A DNA stretch of 64,000 nt from Planctomycetota bacterium (GCA_024276605.1 JAJRWX010000108.1:26437-90436); one strand, 5' to 3'. Shown: positions 51,141 through 60,210, counted from the first letter of the stretch. Numbers and translations: made by a program. The notes: generated by a model from the sequence alone, not told the origin.

Positions 51141-52526
51141 TTAAATAGAGCTTGCTCTAGAGTCGGTCAAAGTGAGTCTGTTTTTAATGAAAGACCGATC
51201 CAGACTGGTCATATGTATCTTGACCGCTGTCAATAAGAGCAGTGCGAGAATGATAAGACCCCAGCCTGAAACCGTTGGAATCAATTCGCATGTCTGATCA
51301 CAGTCGAGATCACCCGGTTGGATGCCGCCTGGACAGTCCAAATTATTGAATACATCAACACCATTACCAAACTGATCGACCAACAGTGTGAAAGTAGGGT
51401 TCAATCCGGTTAACAGGCATACATCGCTACGTTTCAGACCAACGGCACGAAAGGTGATACATGCCAATGTAGTCGGTCCGCGCGTGCCTAGGCTACCCGC
51501 GAAAGGATCCACTGTAACAGCATAAACTATTCTTCCAGTTTGGGGATTCACACTACGGAAAGCTTCTAAACTAAACGGCGATTGCGGATCACAAAAGCTT
51601 CCCGGTGCTAGACTGGCAACCTCGACAGATGCTGGATCAAACGATAACGCAACTTGTCCGCCAATAATCACCGGCTCTCCTGCACCAAGCGCCACACGTG
51701 CTACCATCAAACCTTGATTGATCAACTCACACGTATCATCGATAACAAGGCATAGACTAGGATTATCACACCCACTCCCCACACAGGCGCCCTGCATACA
51801 GCGATCGGTCAAGGTGCAACTATTGTTGTCATCGCAGACCTCACCTTCATTGACCGCTTGCGTCGCGCACGCGCCAAGGCTTGTATCACAATAGCCGATG
51901 GAACAATCGGAATCCAATGGACTGCAATCCGGTGTTCCATCCAAACAATCACAAGTAGATAACACTTCCGTACTATCGCACGATATGATCGGTAAGGGCT
52001 GGATTGGAGGACATACTGTTGAATTATCGATGGGAAATGTAGTACCGGATGAATCCGTGATGATTGTCCTGGACGGATTCACACCCTCATCAAGACACAA
52101 CTCCGCCGTGCCAACTATTTTGGCAGCAAATGTTAGGCATGCTATCGTTGTGGGAGTCATAGCCGTGACACCAGGATTCGTACTAACGACTACAAAAATG
52201 GATCCGGCAACCTCATTAATATCTACAAAATCTATCGTTGAAAAAGGTGATGTAGGATCACAACTCACCCCCGGCGTGACAGAAATAAAGTCAAGTGTCG
52301 CGGAATCATAATGTAGGGATAATTGCCCACCGAATATATCGCTACCGCTGGGATCAAGTTTGACCGTATACCGAACAGCACTCCCGACAACGGGACAATT
52401 CGAATCCGCTATTACACAAACGCTTATTGGATTCGCGTTCTTGCGCTGATTGGCCCCCGCAGTACTAACCACAAGCGATACGCAATACAATACACCTATC
52501 ACCTGCCATCTAAGTGGTAGCGACAT
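51141..52526 (-). CDS. Exported Cys-rich protein with two cohesin-like domains and IPTL-CTERM sorting signal
   Basis: A 461-residue secreted protein. A signal peptide (VIGVLYCVSLVVSTAGA) precedes a cohesin-like domain (about 34-170, GGQLSLHYDSATLDFISVTPG), a Cys-rich linker (about 185-255, with CDCLDGTPDCSPLDSDC and CDDNNSCTLTDRCMQGACVG), a second cohesin-like domain (about 258-400, GGQVALSFDPASVEVASLAPG) and the IPTL-CTERM sorting region IPTVSGWGLIILALLLLTA. IPTL-CTERM tails are processed by an exosortase-like enzyme, not seen in the window. About 28 residues follow the helix, longer than the usual short basic end. ATG 52526 has AGAGGGG upstream. Confidence 0.88.
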   Translation of the reverse strand: MSLPLRWQVIGVLYCVSLVVSTAGANQRKNANPISVCVIADSNCPVVGSAVRYTVKLDPSGSDIFGGQLSLHYDSATLDFISVTPGVSCDPTSPFSTIDFVDINEVAGSIFVVVSTNPGVTAMTPTTIACLTFAAKIVGTAELCLDEGVNPSRTIITDSSGTTFPIDNSTVCPPIQPLPIISCDSTEVLSTCDCLDGTPDCSPLDSDCSIGYCDTSLGACATQAVNEGEVCDDNNSCTLTDRCMQGACVGSGCDNPSLCLVIDDTCELINQGLMVARVALGAGEPVIIGGQVALSFDPASVEVASLAPGSFCDPQSPFSLEAFRSVNPQTGRIVYAVTVDPFAGSLGTRGPTTLACITFRAVGLKRSDVCLLTGLNPTFTLLVDQFGNGVDVFNNLDCPGGIQPGDLDCDQTCELIPTVSGWGLIILALLLLTAVKIHMTSLDRSFIKNRLTLTDSRASSI

Positions 52527-52933
52527 GTATCCCCTCTCAGATTACTACCTGATGCCGCAGACAGTACGTATGTCACTATATCAACAATGCCTGACCAAGG
52601 CAATGAAAAAAACGTTACAAAAAAGGGGTTCAAAAATGCCAAAAGTGGTTTTAAGGGCAATAAACGCAACATACATGACACTTGTTGCACAACCTCGACA
52701 GATACTCATTGAATTACTTCAACACCGGACGCGCCACAGGGCACGAAACAAATCATGACGAAAGCTGTTATCTATAATTCACCTGATCGAATGTGTTGTG
52801 GCTTGGTTACCGTTCGACGTATGTTTGTCCTAACGCATGTTTCGACACAGCGTTGTACATTCCGAACCGAAACCTGGCACCTGGCTGGTGGCGTCATAGC
52901 GATATTTTCCTCAGCGTAACTAACCGGAAAAAG
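52527..52933. other. Gene-free spacer
   Basis: About 400 bp upstream of the IPTL-CTERM gene and downstream of the Sm-like gene. It has A-rich tracts near 52605-52650 and no supported gene; the plus-strand frame across 52450-52758 overlaps the signal-peptide region of the previous gene and has no domain. Confidence 0.5.
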
Positions 52934-53224
52934 TTATTCCGTCACGACGTCTTTTAACAGGGATACGCTTATCACCGCGCTACGCATAACGACTATTTCA
53001 CGACGGTTGACTGTCACACCCTCCGCGTGTGTCTGAACCAAGTACGCTTCTTTACCAGCATGACCATCGCGACAATCGTGCATATCCGCTTCGGCCAGGA
53101 CGAATACATCGCCCGTAACTTCTAGCAGCTTACCAAGATATACGATGGGGGTGGTAGTATCGAGCACGACACGCCGGCCTATCATATTCGTCAACGGATC
53201 TGACATAGCTGAGTTTATATCCAT
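52934..53224 (-). CDS. Small protein with Sm/SH3-barrel-like pattern
   Basis: A 96-residue product, no named family recognised. The pattern MIGRRVVLDTTTPIVYLGKL, a strand EVTGDVFVLAEADMHD, a loop rich in Gly/His, and a late REIVVMRSAVISVSLLKDVV is like an Sm-type barrel: five strands, a Leu/Asp-rich middle strand and a terminal V-S-x-x-L-x-D. Related short proteins are common beside planctomycete housekeeping genes. RNA binding is possible but inferred. ATG 53224; ATG 53206 is an alternative start. It lies 190 bp downstream of accC on the same strand. Confidence 0.6.
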   Translation of the reverse strand: MDINSAMSDPLTNMIGRRVVLDTTTPIVYLGKLLEVTGDVFVLAEADMHDCRDGHAGKEAYLVQTHAEGVTVNRREIVVMRSAVISVSLLKDVVTE

Positions 53225-53414
53225 TAAGGTCTTTGCATTGTTCCACTAAGCGTGAACGCGGTTATATATTAAGTGTTCCAGCATTCATTGGCTAATAGGG
53301 CAACGATAGAAGCCCCCTTACAACCGCAGGTTACTAGCCTGTGCGGCATCAAAGCGGCTTGGTGTAATGAAAACCGAGATGCTATGCAAGTTAGAATCTG
53401 CGGATAAAAGTATA

Positions 53415-54758
53415 TTATTTAAGGAAGTGTCTTTCGACAAAGCTGGTATCGATATTCCCCGTAGCAAAGTCGGGGTGGGCTAGCACTTTACGCAGAAAAG
53501 GAATCGTTGTTTTGATCGGCTCGATGACGAATTCTGCAAGACATCGTTGCATACATCGAATCGCTTCGGCTCGCGTGGGTTGATGTACGATGACTTTAGC
53601 TAGTAGCGAATCATAATGCGGTGACACACGACAGCCGTCGTGCCCATACGTATCTACGCGAACACCAGGCCCACCCGGGGGGCGAAACTTCGTCACCACA
53701 CCAGCACATGGTCTAAACCCATGATCAGCATCCTCGGCGTTGATACGACATTCGATGGCATGCCCTCGCCATTGCACAGCCCGCTGGTTAAACGGTAAAG
53801 GTTCGCCGGAAGCCACGGCAATTTGCGTTTTAATCAGGTCCAATCCCGTGACCATTTCAGATACGGGATGTTCAACTTGGATACGCGTATTGACCTCGAT
53901 AAAATAGGACTTGCCCTTCGCATCAATAAGAAACTCAACCGTGCCTGCACCGCTATAACCCGAGGCTTTGCACAGACGCACTGCAGCATTGAACAATTCC
54001 TTACGGGTTCGACTTTCAATCGATGGCGACGGCGATTCTTCGAGCAGTTTTTGATATCGTCGCTGTAAGGTGCAATCCCGTTCACCTAAGTGGACGACGT
54101 TTCCGGCGTTGTCCGCAATAATCTGCACTTCAACGTGTCGAGGCCGCTCGATGAATTTTTCGAAATAGACTTCGCTGTTACTAAACGCGCCCTCTGCTTC
54201 TTGTTGAGCCTGCTTGAGCGCCCCCATCAAATCAGTTTTATCCAATACGATACGCATACCGCGCCCACCGCCGCCAGCCGAGGCTTTTATCATAATCGGA
54301 TAACCGATGGATTCAGCGACCTTCACAATGTCAAGCTCATTATCAGGCAACTCTTCGCTACCGGGAACGATGTTGACTTTGGCTTTCTTGGCCATGGCCC
54401 GAGCGGTGGATTTATCGCCCAGTAAACGCATGGCTTCGGCGCTGGGACCGATGAATTCGATGTTGGATGCGCGACATTTTTCGGCAAAGGCGGCATTTTC
54501 CGCGAGGAATCCATAACCCGGATGAATCGCATCCGCCCCGGTGATTTCTGCGGCGGCGATAATGCGATCGGTCTTGAGATAGCTATCTTTGGGGGCCGGG
54601 CCGCCGATACAAATCGCCCGATCCGCTAGATGTAAAAATGATGCGTTGCGATCTTCCTCGGAAAATACGCATACGGTTTCGATGTTGAGTTCGCGACAGG
54701 CACGAACGACACGCAGAGCAATCTCTCCCCGATTGGCGATGAGGATTCGTCGAAACAT
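53415..54758 (-). CDS. accC: Acetyl-CoA carboxylase, biotin carboxylase subunit
   Basis: ATP-dependent carboxylation of biotin on AccB, first half-reaction of fatty-acid synthesis. The 447-residue product has MFRRILIANRGEIALRVVRA, HPGYGFLAEN, the ATP-grasp Gly-rich loop KASAGGGGRGMR, EKFIERPRHVEVQII, RDCTLQRRYQKLLEESPSP, the catalytic NTRIQVEHPVSEMVTG and GHAIECRINAED. It begins 60 bp after accB; pepP-accB-accC look like one transcript. Confidence 0.97.
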   Translation of the reverse strand: MFRRILIANRGEIALRVVRACRELNIETVCVFSEEDRNASFLHLADRAICIGGPAPKDSYLKTDRIIAAAEITGADAIHPGYGFLAENAAFAEKCRASNIEFIGPSAEAMRLLGDKSTARAMAKKAKVNIVPGSEELPDNELDIVKVAESIGYPIMIKASAGGGGRGMRIVLDKTDLMGALKQAQQEAEGAFSNSEVYFEKFIERPRHVEVQIIADNAGNVVHLGERDCTLQRRYQKLLEESPSPSIESRTRKELFNAAVRLCKASGYSGAGTVEFLIDAKGKSYFIEVNTRIQVEHPVSEMVTGLDLIKTQIAVASGEPLPFNQRAVQWRGHAIECRINAEDADHGFRPCAGVVTKFRPPGGPGVRVDTYGHDGCRVSPHYDSLLAKVIVHQPTRAEAIRCMQRCLAEFVIEPIKTTIPFLRKVLAHPDFATGNIDTSFVERHFLK

Positions 54759-54818
54759 ATCAGATTTTCGTCCTCACCACGCCATGAGCTTGGATGTTCG
54801 TGACAGTATGGTGGCAAA

Positions 54819-55289
54819 TCACTGTGGACGAACCAGAAAAAGAGGCTGGCCGAATTCGACGGCCTGTGCGTTGTTCACCAGGGTACGCTCGATCGTACCG
54901 GCTACCTCAGCCTTTATCTCGTTGAACACTTTCATGGCTTCCAGGATGCAAACGACCATACCCACATGGACTTTCGCACCTATCTGCACAAATGGCGCCG
55001 ATTCAGGATCGGGTGAGGCGTAATAGGTGCCCACCATCGGTGAAGAGATTTCTACAAAATCCTCCTCTTCATCAGGTTCCGAAGCTGCGGTTGTCGTCAT
55101 GGCTACCGGCGGAGGTTGCGCCGTGACCGTCGCCGCCGACCGGGCTACCATTTCCGCCTCAGATATCGCTAAGGATTGATTAGGCCGACGCAGATTTACT
55201 TCCTCTTCACCATCACGGAGCGAAATCTCCAGAAGGTCGTTTTTAACCATCATCTCGATCAGCTCACGAATTTGTTTAATGTCTAGCAA
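54819..55289 (-). CDS. accB: Acetyl-CoA carboxylase, biotin carboxyl carrier protein
   Basis: Carrier for carboxybiotin between AccC and the transferase subunits. The 156-residue product has an N-terminal helix pair IKQIRELIEMMVKNDLLEISL, a variable Ala/Thr/Pro linker (about 60-80) and the biotinyl domain VEISSPMVGTYYASPDPESA, with the biotinylated Lys in EAMKVFNEI. Start is TTG 55289, supported by GGAGA 8 nt upstream and the family start. In many bacteria efp sits between pepP and accB; here pepP is 54 bp upstream of accB with no efp. Confidence 0.96.
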   Translation of the reverse strand: MLDIKQIRELIEMMVKNDLLEISLRDGEEEVNLRRPNQSLAISEAEMVARSAATVTAQPPPVAMTTTAASEPDEEEDFVEISSPMVGTYYASPDPESAPFVQIGAKVHVGMVVCILEAMKVFNEIKAEVAGTIERTLVNNAQAVEFGQPLFLVRPQ

Positions 55290-55342
55290 GTTTTTCGTCT
55301 CCGAGAAGCATCTCCGACTTCGTTCATCGTGTCGAAATCGAG

Positions 55343-56467
55343 TTAAATTACAGACCCGGTTTTGGATTTTTTAAGTGTACTTAACACACGATACCCATTA
55401 GATGTCACCAGTACGTCATCTTCTATACGCACGCCACCGATACCCGGCAAGTAAACACCCGGCTCAACCGTAACCACCATGCCGGTGCGAAGCTTCTGAT
55501 CAGATCGCCAACTCAATGAGGGTGACTCATGCACATCCAATCCCAGGCCATGTCCAAGCCCATGATTAAACGCATCGCCGTATCCGGCGTCTATAATATA
55601 ATTCCTGGCGACCGCGTCCACATCACACATACGCCGCCCAGGCTTAATGGCCTTGATCGCCCGCTTTTGCGCCTCCAGTACCACATCGTAAACGGCGCTC
55701 ATTTTCGGTGGGATGCTACCGACGAAGACCATACGGGTCAAATCGCTGCAATATTCACCCACCCGAGCGCCCCAATCGAAGAGTATGGCGCTGCCACGCT
55801 TCACCCTACGCGAGCCGGGATGGGCATGAGGCAACGCACCATTAAGACCTTCCGCACAAATCGTCGGGAAGGCCGGTCTCGATGAGCCTCGTTTCTTCAT
55901 TTCGTATTCCAGACGAGCGGCTAACTCGAGTTCCGTTTGCCCCACACGGATTGATTTTCGCATGGCTAGAAATGCCTGCTGCGCAACTTTGATCGCACGC
56001 TGCATCACCTGTAGCTCATGCTCATCTTTGTGACATCGCATATCTTCAAGGATGGGCGGGGCATCTGTAAGTTTGGTAGTCCCGGCTAACTTGTCGATGG
56101 CCCGATGATCGGCCACACTGAGTCCGTCGGCTTGTACGGCTAGGCGGCGAAGTTTTAGCGACTTACATACCTTAGCGATTTCGGCGTTGAGTAACCCTTT
56201 CCGCATCCACCGCGTGACCCATGGGCATTCCTGATTGATGCTCTCATCGAATCGGCCATCGCTAATCAAATGCACTTCTTTAGCTAAAACAAGTACCGCA
56301 GAATCTTCGCCGGTAAATCCAATCAGATAAAACGCGTCTCGAGGTTTGGAGATGAGCAGCGCTGCGACGCGATGCTTTTTCATCTGTCGTCGACATCGAG
56401 CCAATCGACCCGAGATGAGCAGCGAAGGGCCGGTACGTTTGATTGTTTTCTTAGTCTTCTTAGCCAT
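55343..56467 (-). CDS. M24 family Xaa-Pro aminopeptidase
   Basis: Dinuclear-metal peptidase cutting N-terminal residues before proline. The 374-residue product has the creatinase-type N-terminal domain (LARCRRQMKKHRVAALLISK, FYLIGFTGEDSAVLV) and the pita-bread C-terminal domain with metal ligands: two Asp in ILFDWGARVGEYCSDLTRM, His in GLGHGLGLDVHE, Glu in VTVEPGVYLPG and Glu in GVRIEDDVLVT. The very N-terminus is Lys-rich. It opens the pepP-accB-accC run, an arrangement shared with Bacillus-type genomes (where efp intervenes). Confidence 0.92.
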   Translation of the reverse strand: MAKKTKKTIKRTGPSLLISGRLARCRRQMKKHRVAALLISKPRDAFYLIGFTGEDSAVLVLAKEVHLISDGRFDESINQECPWVTRWMRKGLLNAEIAKVCKSLKLRRLAVQADGLSVADHRAIDKLAGTTKLTDAPPILEDMRCHKDEHELQVMQRAIKVAQQAFLAMRKSIRVGQTELELAARLEYEMKKRGSSRPAFPTICAEGLNGALPHAHPGSRRVKRGSAILFDWGARVGEYCSDLTRMVFVGSIPPKMSAVYDVVLEAQKRAIKAIKPGRRMCDVDAVARNYIIDAGYGDAFNHGLGHGLGLDVHESPSLSWRSDQKLRTGMVVTVEPGVYLPGIGGVRIEDDVLVTSNGYRVLSTLKKSKTGSVI

Positions 56468-56663
56468 ACTTCTGATACACCTATTTTTGTGAAGCGGTCG
56501 CAAAATACGATACCACCGCTTCTTTTACAATTAATCAGATTGTCTGTTACGTGTATGTTGCAACTTGTTGGCTAGGGTGTCAAAAAAAGCCATGCCATTA
56601 CTTTTTGAAAATGGGAAAGTCGTCCGTATGGTACTTATCAGCTACGTCATTAAGATGACCATC

Positions 56664-56981
56664 ATGGCTGATCTTATCAGTGAAAAAATCGTACCCTTCG
56701 CCAGCACTTTCGATGCCTTAGCCATGGGACGCGGCGAACCGGGCTTGCCAAGTGGTTTCACTTGGCGCGATTAAGAATACACCATCGTGGAGCGCATCGA
56801 GTCCTGGAAAAAATCCTCACCCGAAGGCGGCTTAGCCGGTAACGAAGTGTACCTCCGCCGTCACTATTACAAACTCCGCATGAACGACAACAGCGTGTGG
56901 ACCATCTACTTCATCCGCCAATCCCCAAAATCCGGCAACGCCAAGCATCGTTGGTTTTTGTATACGGTGGAGGAGGGGTGA
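56664..56981 (+). pseudogene. DUF6504-like gene broken by one in-frame TAA
   Basis: Reading from ATG 56664: ADLISEKIVPFASTFDALAM, then RGEPGLPSGFTWRD, a TAA at 56772-56774, and in the same frame EYTIVERIESWKKSSPEGG followed by VYLRRHYYKLRMNDNSVWTI and RWFLYTVEEG to TGA at 56981. The whole resembles one small conserved domain (DUF6504, from memory of its pattern of WRGxxY, LxxW and RWxLY). A K codon (AAA to TAA) would restore it. Either a recent nonsense mutation or a sequencing error. Confidence 0.72.
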
Positions 56982-57043
56982 GGCCTAATGATGGAGCGGC
57001 ATTCGTCTTTGCATAGCCATGACACGACAAAATATTCATTATT

Positions 57044-57072
57044 TTGTTTTCTTGGTGATATTAGGCTATAAT
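57044..57072 (+). promoter_or_regulatory. Promoter-like pair for the DUF5678 gene
   Basis: TTGTTT (57044-57049) and TATAAT (57067-57072) are 17 nt apart, 18 nt before the DUF5678 start, with AGGTG between as a ribosome site. Confidence 0.5.
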
Positions 57073-57090
57073 GTATGTACAGGTGACCAT

Positions 57091-57315
57091 ATGAACGAAA
57101 TAGATTTTGCATGGCTTATCAATAACGGTCCTCATATCTACGCGGAGTACGCCGGAAAGTGGATTGCTGTACACGACAGTAATGTTGTCGGCGTGGGAAC
57201 TACGGCTACCGAGGCAGCTACGCAGGCGCGGGATACTGTTGGATCTGAGGAATTTATTTTGGAAGCCGTAGACGCTGAGGGTGACGTTATTTATGCCGAC
57301 TTACAGATGGCGTAG
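57091..57315 (+). CDS. DUF5678-domain small protein
   Basis: A 74-residue protein matching DUF5678: YAGKWIAVHDSNVVGVG, then a helix TEAATQARDTVG and a strand pair EEFILEAVD. Such genes are often next to aspartyl-protease-like genes, and that holds here: the next gene starts inside this one (overlap 57293-57315, different frame). Function unknown; toxin-antitoxin-like and accessory roles have been guessed for similar pairs. ATG 57091 with AGGTG upstream; a longer in-frame frame to 57019 is hydrophobic and unlikely. Confidence 0.72.
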   Translation: MNEIDFAWLINNGPHIYAEYAGKWIAVHDSNVVGVGTTATEAATQARDTVGSEEFILEAVDAEGDVIYADLQMA

Positions 57316-58423
57316 TCGCCCCACTAAGCATTTCGGTGATACCTACGTTCCTTTTGCACAAGTTAGTCTTCGTGCAAACGACTCATCATTTCATGTGTTG
57401 GCGTTGCAAATTGATACGGGTGCGGTTGTATCCTTGCTAAGGCAGTCCATGGCCGAGCTTCTCGGCATTGATCTTGAATCCGGTCGCCGCGTCGAGTTGG
57501 GAAGCATCGGTGGCACACAAACGGTGGCCTTTGTTCACAACATCTATACGAAATTTTGCGCGAACATTGAATATGTAGTGCCATTTGCCATTGCGACGAA
57601 CGAGATAGTACCAAACTTGCTTGGTCGTTCCAATGCGATTGACTGTCTGCATTTTGATTTTGATGGCACTCTACAGGAGACGCGAATAACCGCGCCCTGG
57701 CTGGAACAAGATTCATTAAGAATACGGCAATTCATCATTGATTCTGAGAAGGTTATCATAGCTAATTGGCAGCAACTTAAGTTTTCAGATTCTACGTACC
57801 AAGTCGTGAATAGATTTCTTAATCGTGCAGGTCAGTTATACGCGAGTGCGGAGTCGCTTTTGCGAATGCATTGTACATACGGGGGACCGCTTTTTATTCG
57901 ATCTCTCTTCGAGCTGGCTGTACAATTTCAGTATTTGATGGATGATCCAGACAATCGTGCGAAGGACTATATTGATTTCGCACATATCACCAAGTATCAC
58001 GAAGTGCATGCTGTCACGAAAACTCCACGTGGTCCGATTGCGCAATATGTGGCAGATTCACCACTGCGCCCCAAGGGAGCTCCTATTAACGAAAAAAATT
58101 ATCTTCGAGTTCGTCCGCAGTTTATGCGATCGGAGAAGAAAGAGCATAACAATTGGTACAAAATGAGTGTAGCTAAATTGGCCGAAGAAGTGGGTTGGCT
58201 CGGTGAATATAATCTTGTCTTCAAGTCGACTGCAAGTTGGTCGCATGGCGATCCTTTTTCGACCAGTCAGCAGACGAATACATTTGGCACACATGAGTTA
58301 CTGTTCACATTTTGTATGCATTACTATGCAAGGATACTCCTTACTATTGCTGACAAGGGATCGCTGAGTCTAAGTCGCGAACAATCTGATGCGCTCAATA
58401 AGCTTAGTGCAGAATTTGCTTGA
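57293..58423 (+). CDS. Retropepsin-like aspartic protease fused to DUF5677
   Basis: A 376-residue two-part protein. The N-terminal part (about 1-120) is a single-lobe aspartic protease: LALQIDTGAVVSLLRQSMAE with the catalytic DTGA, a flap region and VPNLLGRSNAID, the second family hallmark. Such lobes work as dimers. The C-terminal part (about 160-365) is DUF5677-like and helical: LFIRSLFELAVQFQYLMDDP, YIDFAHITKYHEV and a late ASWSHGDP. ATG 57293 lies inside the DUF5678 gene, so the two are translationally coupled. The fusion joins the usual DUF5678 partner to a second domain. Substrate unknown. Confidence 0.72.
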   Translation: MPTYRWRSRPTKHFGDTYVPFAQVSLRANDSSFHVLALQIDTGAVVSLLRQSMAELLGIDLESGRRVELGSIGGTQTVAFVHNIYTKFCANIEYVVPFAIATNEIVPNLLGRSNAIDCLHFDFDGTLQETRITAPWLEQDSLRIRQFIIDSEKVIIANWQQLKFSDSTYQVVNRFLNRAGQLYASAESLLRMHCTYGGPLFIRSLFELAVQFQYLMDDPDNRAKDYIDFAHITKYHEVHAVTKTPRGPIAQYVADSPLRPKGAPINEKNYLRVRPQFMRSEKKEHNNWYKMSVAKLAEEVGWLGEYNLVFKSTASWSHGDPFSTSQQTNTFGTHELLFTFCMHYYARILLTIADKGSLSLSREQSDALNKLSAEFA

Positions 58424-58556
58424 AATAGTAGAAGTGATATCGCTGATGTCCCGTCCAATTTGCGTATGGATGCAGCACCACTTGTCCGACGTTTTTCCAC
58501 AATTTGATAGAGCTTTATCATCGACTCCCCCACCTCGGAACGAGATGGGACACCCT

Positions 58557-58585
58557 CTGGATTCCTACCTGCGTGGGAACGACGA
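58557..58585. repeat. Single REP-like hairpin
   Basis: TTCCTACCTGCGTGGGAA inside CTGG...CGACG resembles the widespread ATTCCC-N8-GGGAAT type of hairpin repeat (for example the dRS3 of Neisseria), with G-T pairs. Only one copy was seen. Confidence 0.45.
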
Positions 58586-58625
58586 ATGGGTACGGTCGGG
58601 TTACGAATGGGCATAGCTAAACCAA

Positions 58626-58653
58626 TTACACGTCGCTCGTCATGGTGTATAAT
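58626..58653 (+). promoter_or_regulatory. Promoter-like pair for the aldehyde dehydrogenase gene
   Basis: TTACAC (58626-58631), 16 nt, TATAAT (58648-58653), then AGGAG and ATG 58674. The leader would be short. Confidence 0.45.
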
Positions 58654-58673
58654 GCTTACAGGAGATTATCATT

Positions 58674-60110
58674 ATGCTCAATGAGACTTATCCGTACTAT
58701 TTAGCGAACAAGCCGTTGCAACCTAACACTGATCTGGTCGTTACCAATAAGTATACCAGCGAACCGGCTACGCGGGTGGCGCTGGCGGATGCGGCTACGA
58801 TTGACAAAGCTATTGCGGCTTCGGTCGAGGCGTTTGATGCGATGCGGAAGATGCCGGCTTACAAACGTCAGGATGTGCTTAATCATGTGGTGATGCGCGT
58901 CACCGAGCGGCACGAGGAGCTATCCAAGGCTTTGTGCATTGAAGCGGGTAAGCCTATCCGCGACGCGCGTGGCGAGGTAACGCGGCTTATCGATACCTTT
59001 CGCGTAGCTGCGGAGGAGGCTGTGCGCATCACGGGTGAGTATCTGCCGCTTGATATTAGTGCCCGAGCGGAGGGGTATGAGAGTATGTGGCGGCGTTTTC
59101 CGATTGGGCCTTGCAGTTTTATCTCGCCGTTTAATTTTCCGCTAAACCTCGTAGCCCACAAAGTGGCACCAGCTATCGCTGTAGGTTGCCCGTTTGTATT
59201 AAAGCCGGCTTCGCGTACGCCGATTGGTGCGCTGATTTTGGGAGAAATTTTAGCGGAGACGGATTTGCCGCCCGGGGCCTTTAGCATATTACCCTGCTCA
59301 CGCGACGGAGCCGATTTGTTTACCACCGACGATCGGTTCAAATTACTGTCGTTCACCGGCTCACCGGACGTTGGTTGGAAGCTTAAAGCCAAGGCCGGGA
59401 AGAAAAAGGTTGTGCTCGAACTCGGTGGCAACGCAGCCTGCATCGTAGACGCTGACGCTGATCTGAACTTCGCCGCGGATCGACTCATCATCGGCGCTTT
59501 CTATCAGTCGGGACAAAGCTGCATCGGTGTGCAGCGTATTATTGCCCATGAAAACATTTACGACGATCTCAAAGCGAAATTAGCGGAGCGGGCGGGCAAA
59601 CTCATCGCCGGTGATCCGCTAAACGAAGACACCTTCTTAGGCCCCATGATTACGGAAAACGACGCCAAGCGCATGGAAACATGGGTGAACGAAGCCGTTG
59701 AAGGTGGTGGTAGAATCGTATGCGGCGGTAAGCGAAACGGCGTGTTTTATGAGGCGACGATTTTAGAAAACGTCGAACCGAACATGCGCATCAGTTGTAT
59801 AGAAGCCTTCGGCCCGGTGGCGGTCATGCAACGTTTTAGCGATTTCAAATCAGCCATCGACGTAGCTAACGACAGCATCTACGGATTACAGGCGGGGGTG
59901 TTCACCAAAAACATCGATCACGCCATGTACGCCTACAACGAATTGGAAGTCGGCGGCGTGGTCATCAACGACGTACCCAGCATCCGCGTGGATAACATGC
60001 CCTACGGCGGCGTAAGAGATTCAGGACTAGGCCGAGAGGGCGTAAGGTTTGCGATGGAAGACATGAGCGAAATAAAACTGCTGGTGATGAATAAGGTGGG
60101 GCGGTTGTAG
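58674..60110 (+). CDS. NAD(P)-dependent aldehyde dehydrogenase
   Basis: Oxidises an aldehyde to its acid. The 478-residue product follows the ALDH superfamily plan: FISPFNFPLNLVAHKVAPAI (Asn transition-state residue), GCPFVLKPASRTPIGAL (cofactor Lys), SFTGSPDVGWKLK, the general base in VVLELGGNAACIV, the nucleophile in YQSGQSCIGVQRI, and IEAFGPVAV and NDVPSIRVDNMPYGGVRDSG. NP family traits such as VLKPA are compatible with NADP or NAD. The closest look is to the lactaldehyde/sulfoacetaldehyde/GAPN-like subgroup; the substrate is not assignable. ATG 58674 with AGGAG 9 nt upstream. Confidence 0.92.
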   Translation: MLNETYPYYLANKPLQPNTDLVVTNKYTSEPATRVALADAATIDKAIAASVEAFDAMRKMPAYKRQDVLNHVVMRVTERHEELSKALCIEAGKPIRDARGEVTRLIDTFRVAAEEAVRITGEYLPLDISARAEGYESMWRRFPIGPCSFISPFNFPLNLVAHKVAPAIAVGCPFVLKPASRTPIGALILGEILAETDLPPGAFSILPCSRDGADLFTTDDRFKLLSFTGSPDVGWKLKAKAGKKKVVLELGGNAACIVDADADLNFAADRLIIGAFYQSGQSCIGVQRIIAHENIYDDLKAKLAERAGKLIAGDPLNEDTFLGPMITENDAKRMETWVNEAVEGGGRIVCGGKRNGVFYEATILENVEPNMRISCIEAFGPVAVMQRFSDFKSAIDVANDSIYGLQAGVFTKNIDHAMYAYNELEVGGVVINDVPSIRVDNMPYGGVRDSGLGREGVRFAMEDMSEIKLLVMNKVGRL

Positions 60111-60210
60111 AGCCTATTGGTGAAACGAGTAAACTGTAATGATATACTGTCTTGACTGTGTCATGTTCTTTCGATCAGCATTGTTGTAATCAAACCCGCG
60201 CAAAAGGAAG

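Noticed and set aside
56772..56774. Recoding (selenocysteine or readthrough) at the in-frame stop
   Set aside because: The codon is TAA, not TGA; no downstream structure is evident, and a single-base change from AAA is simpler.
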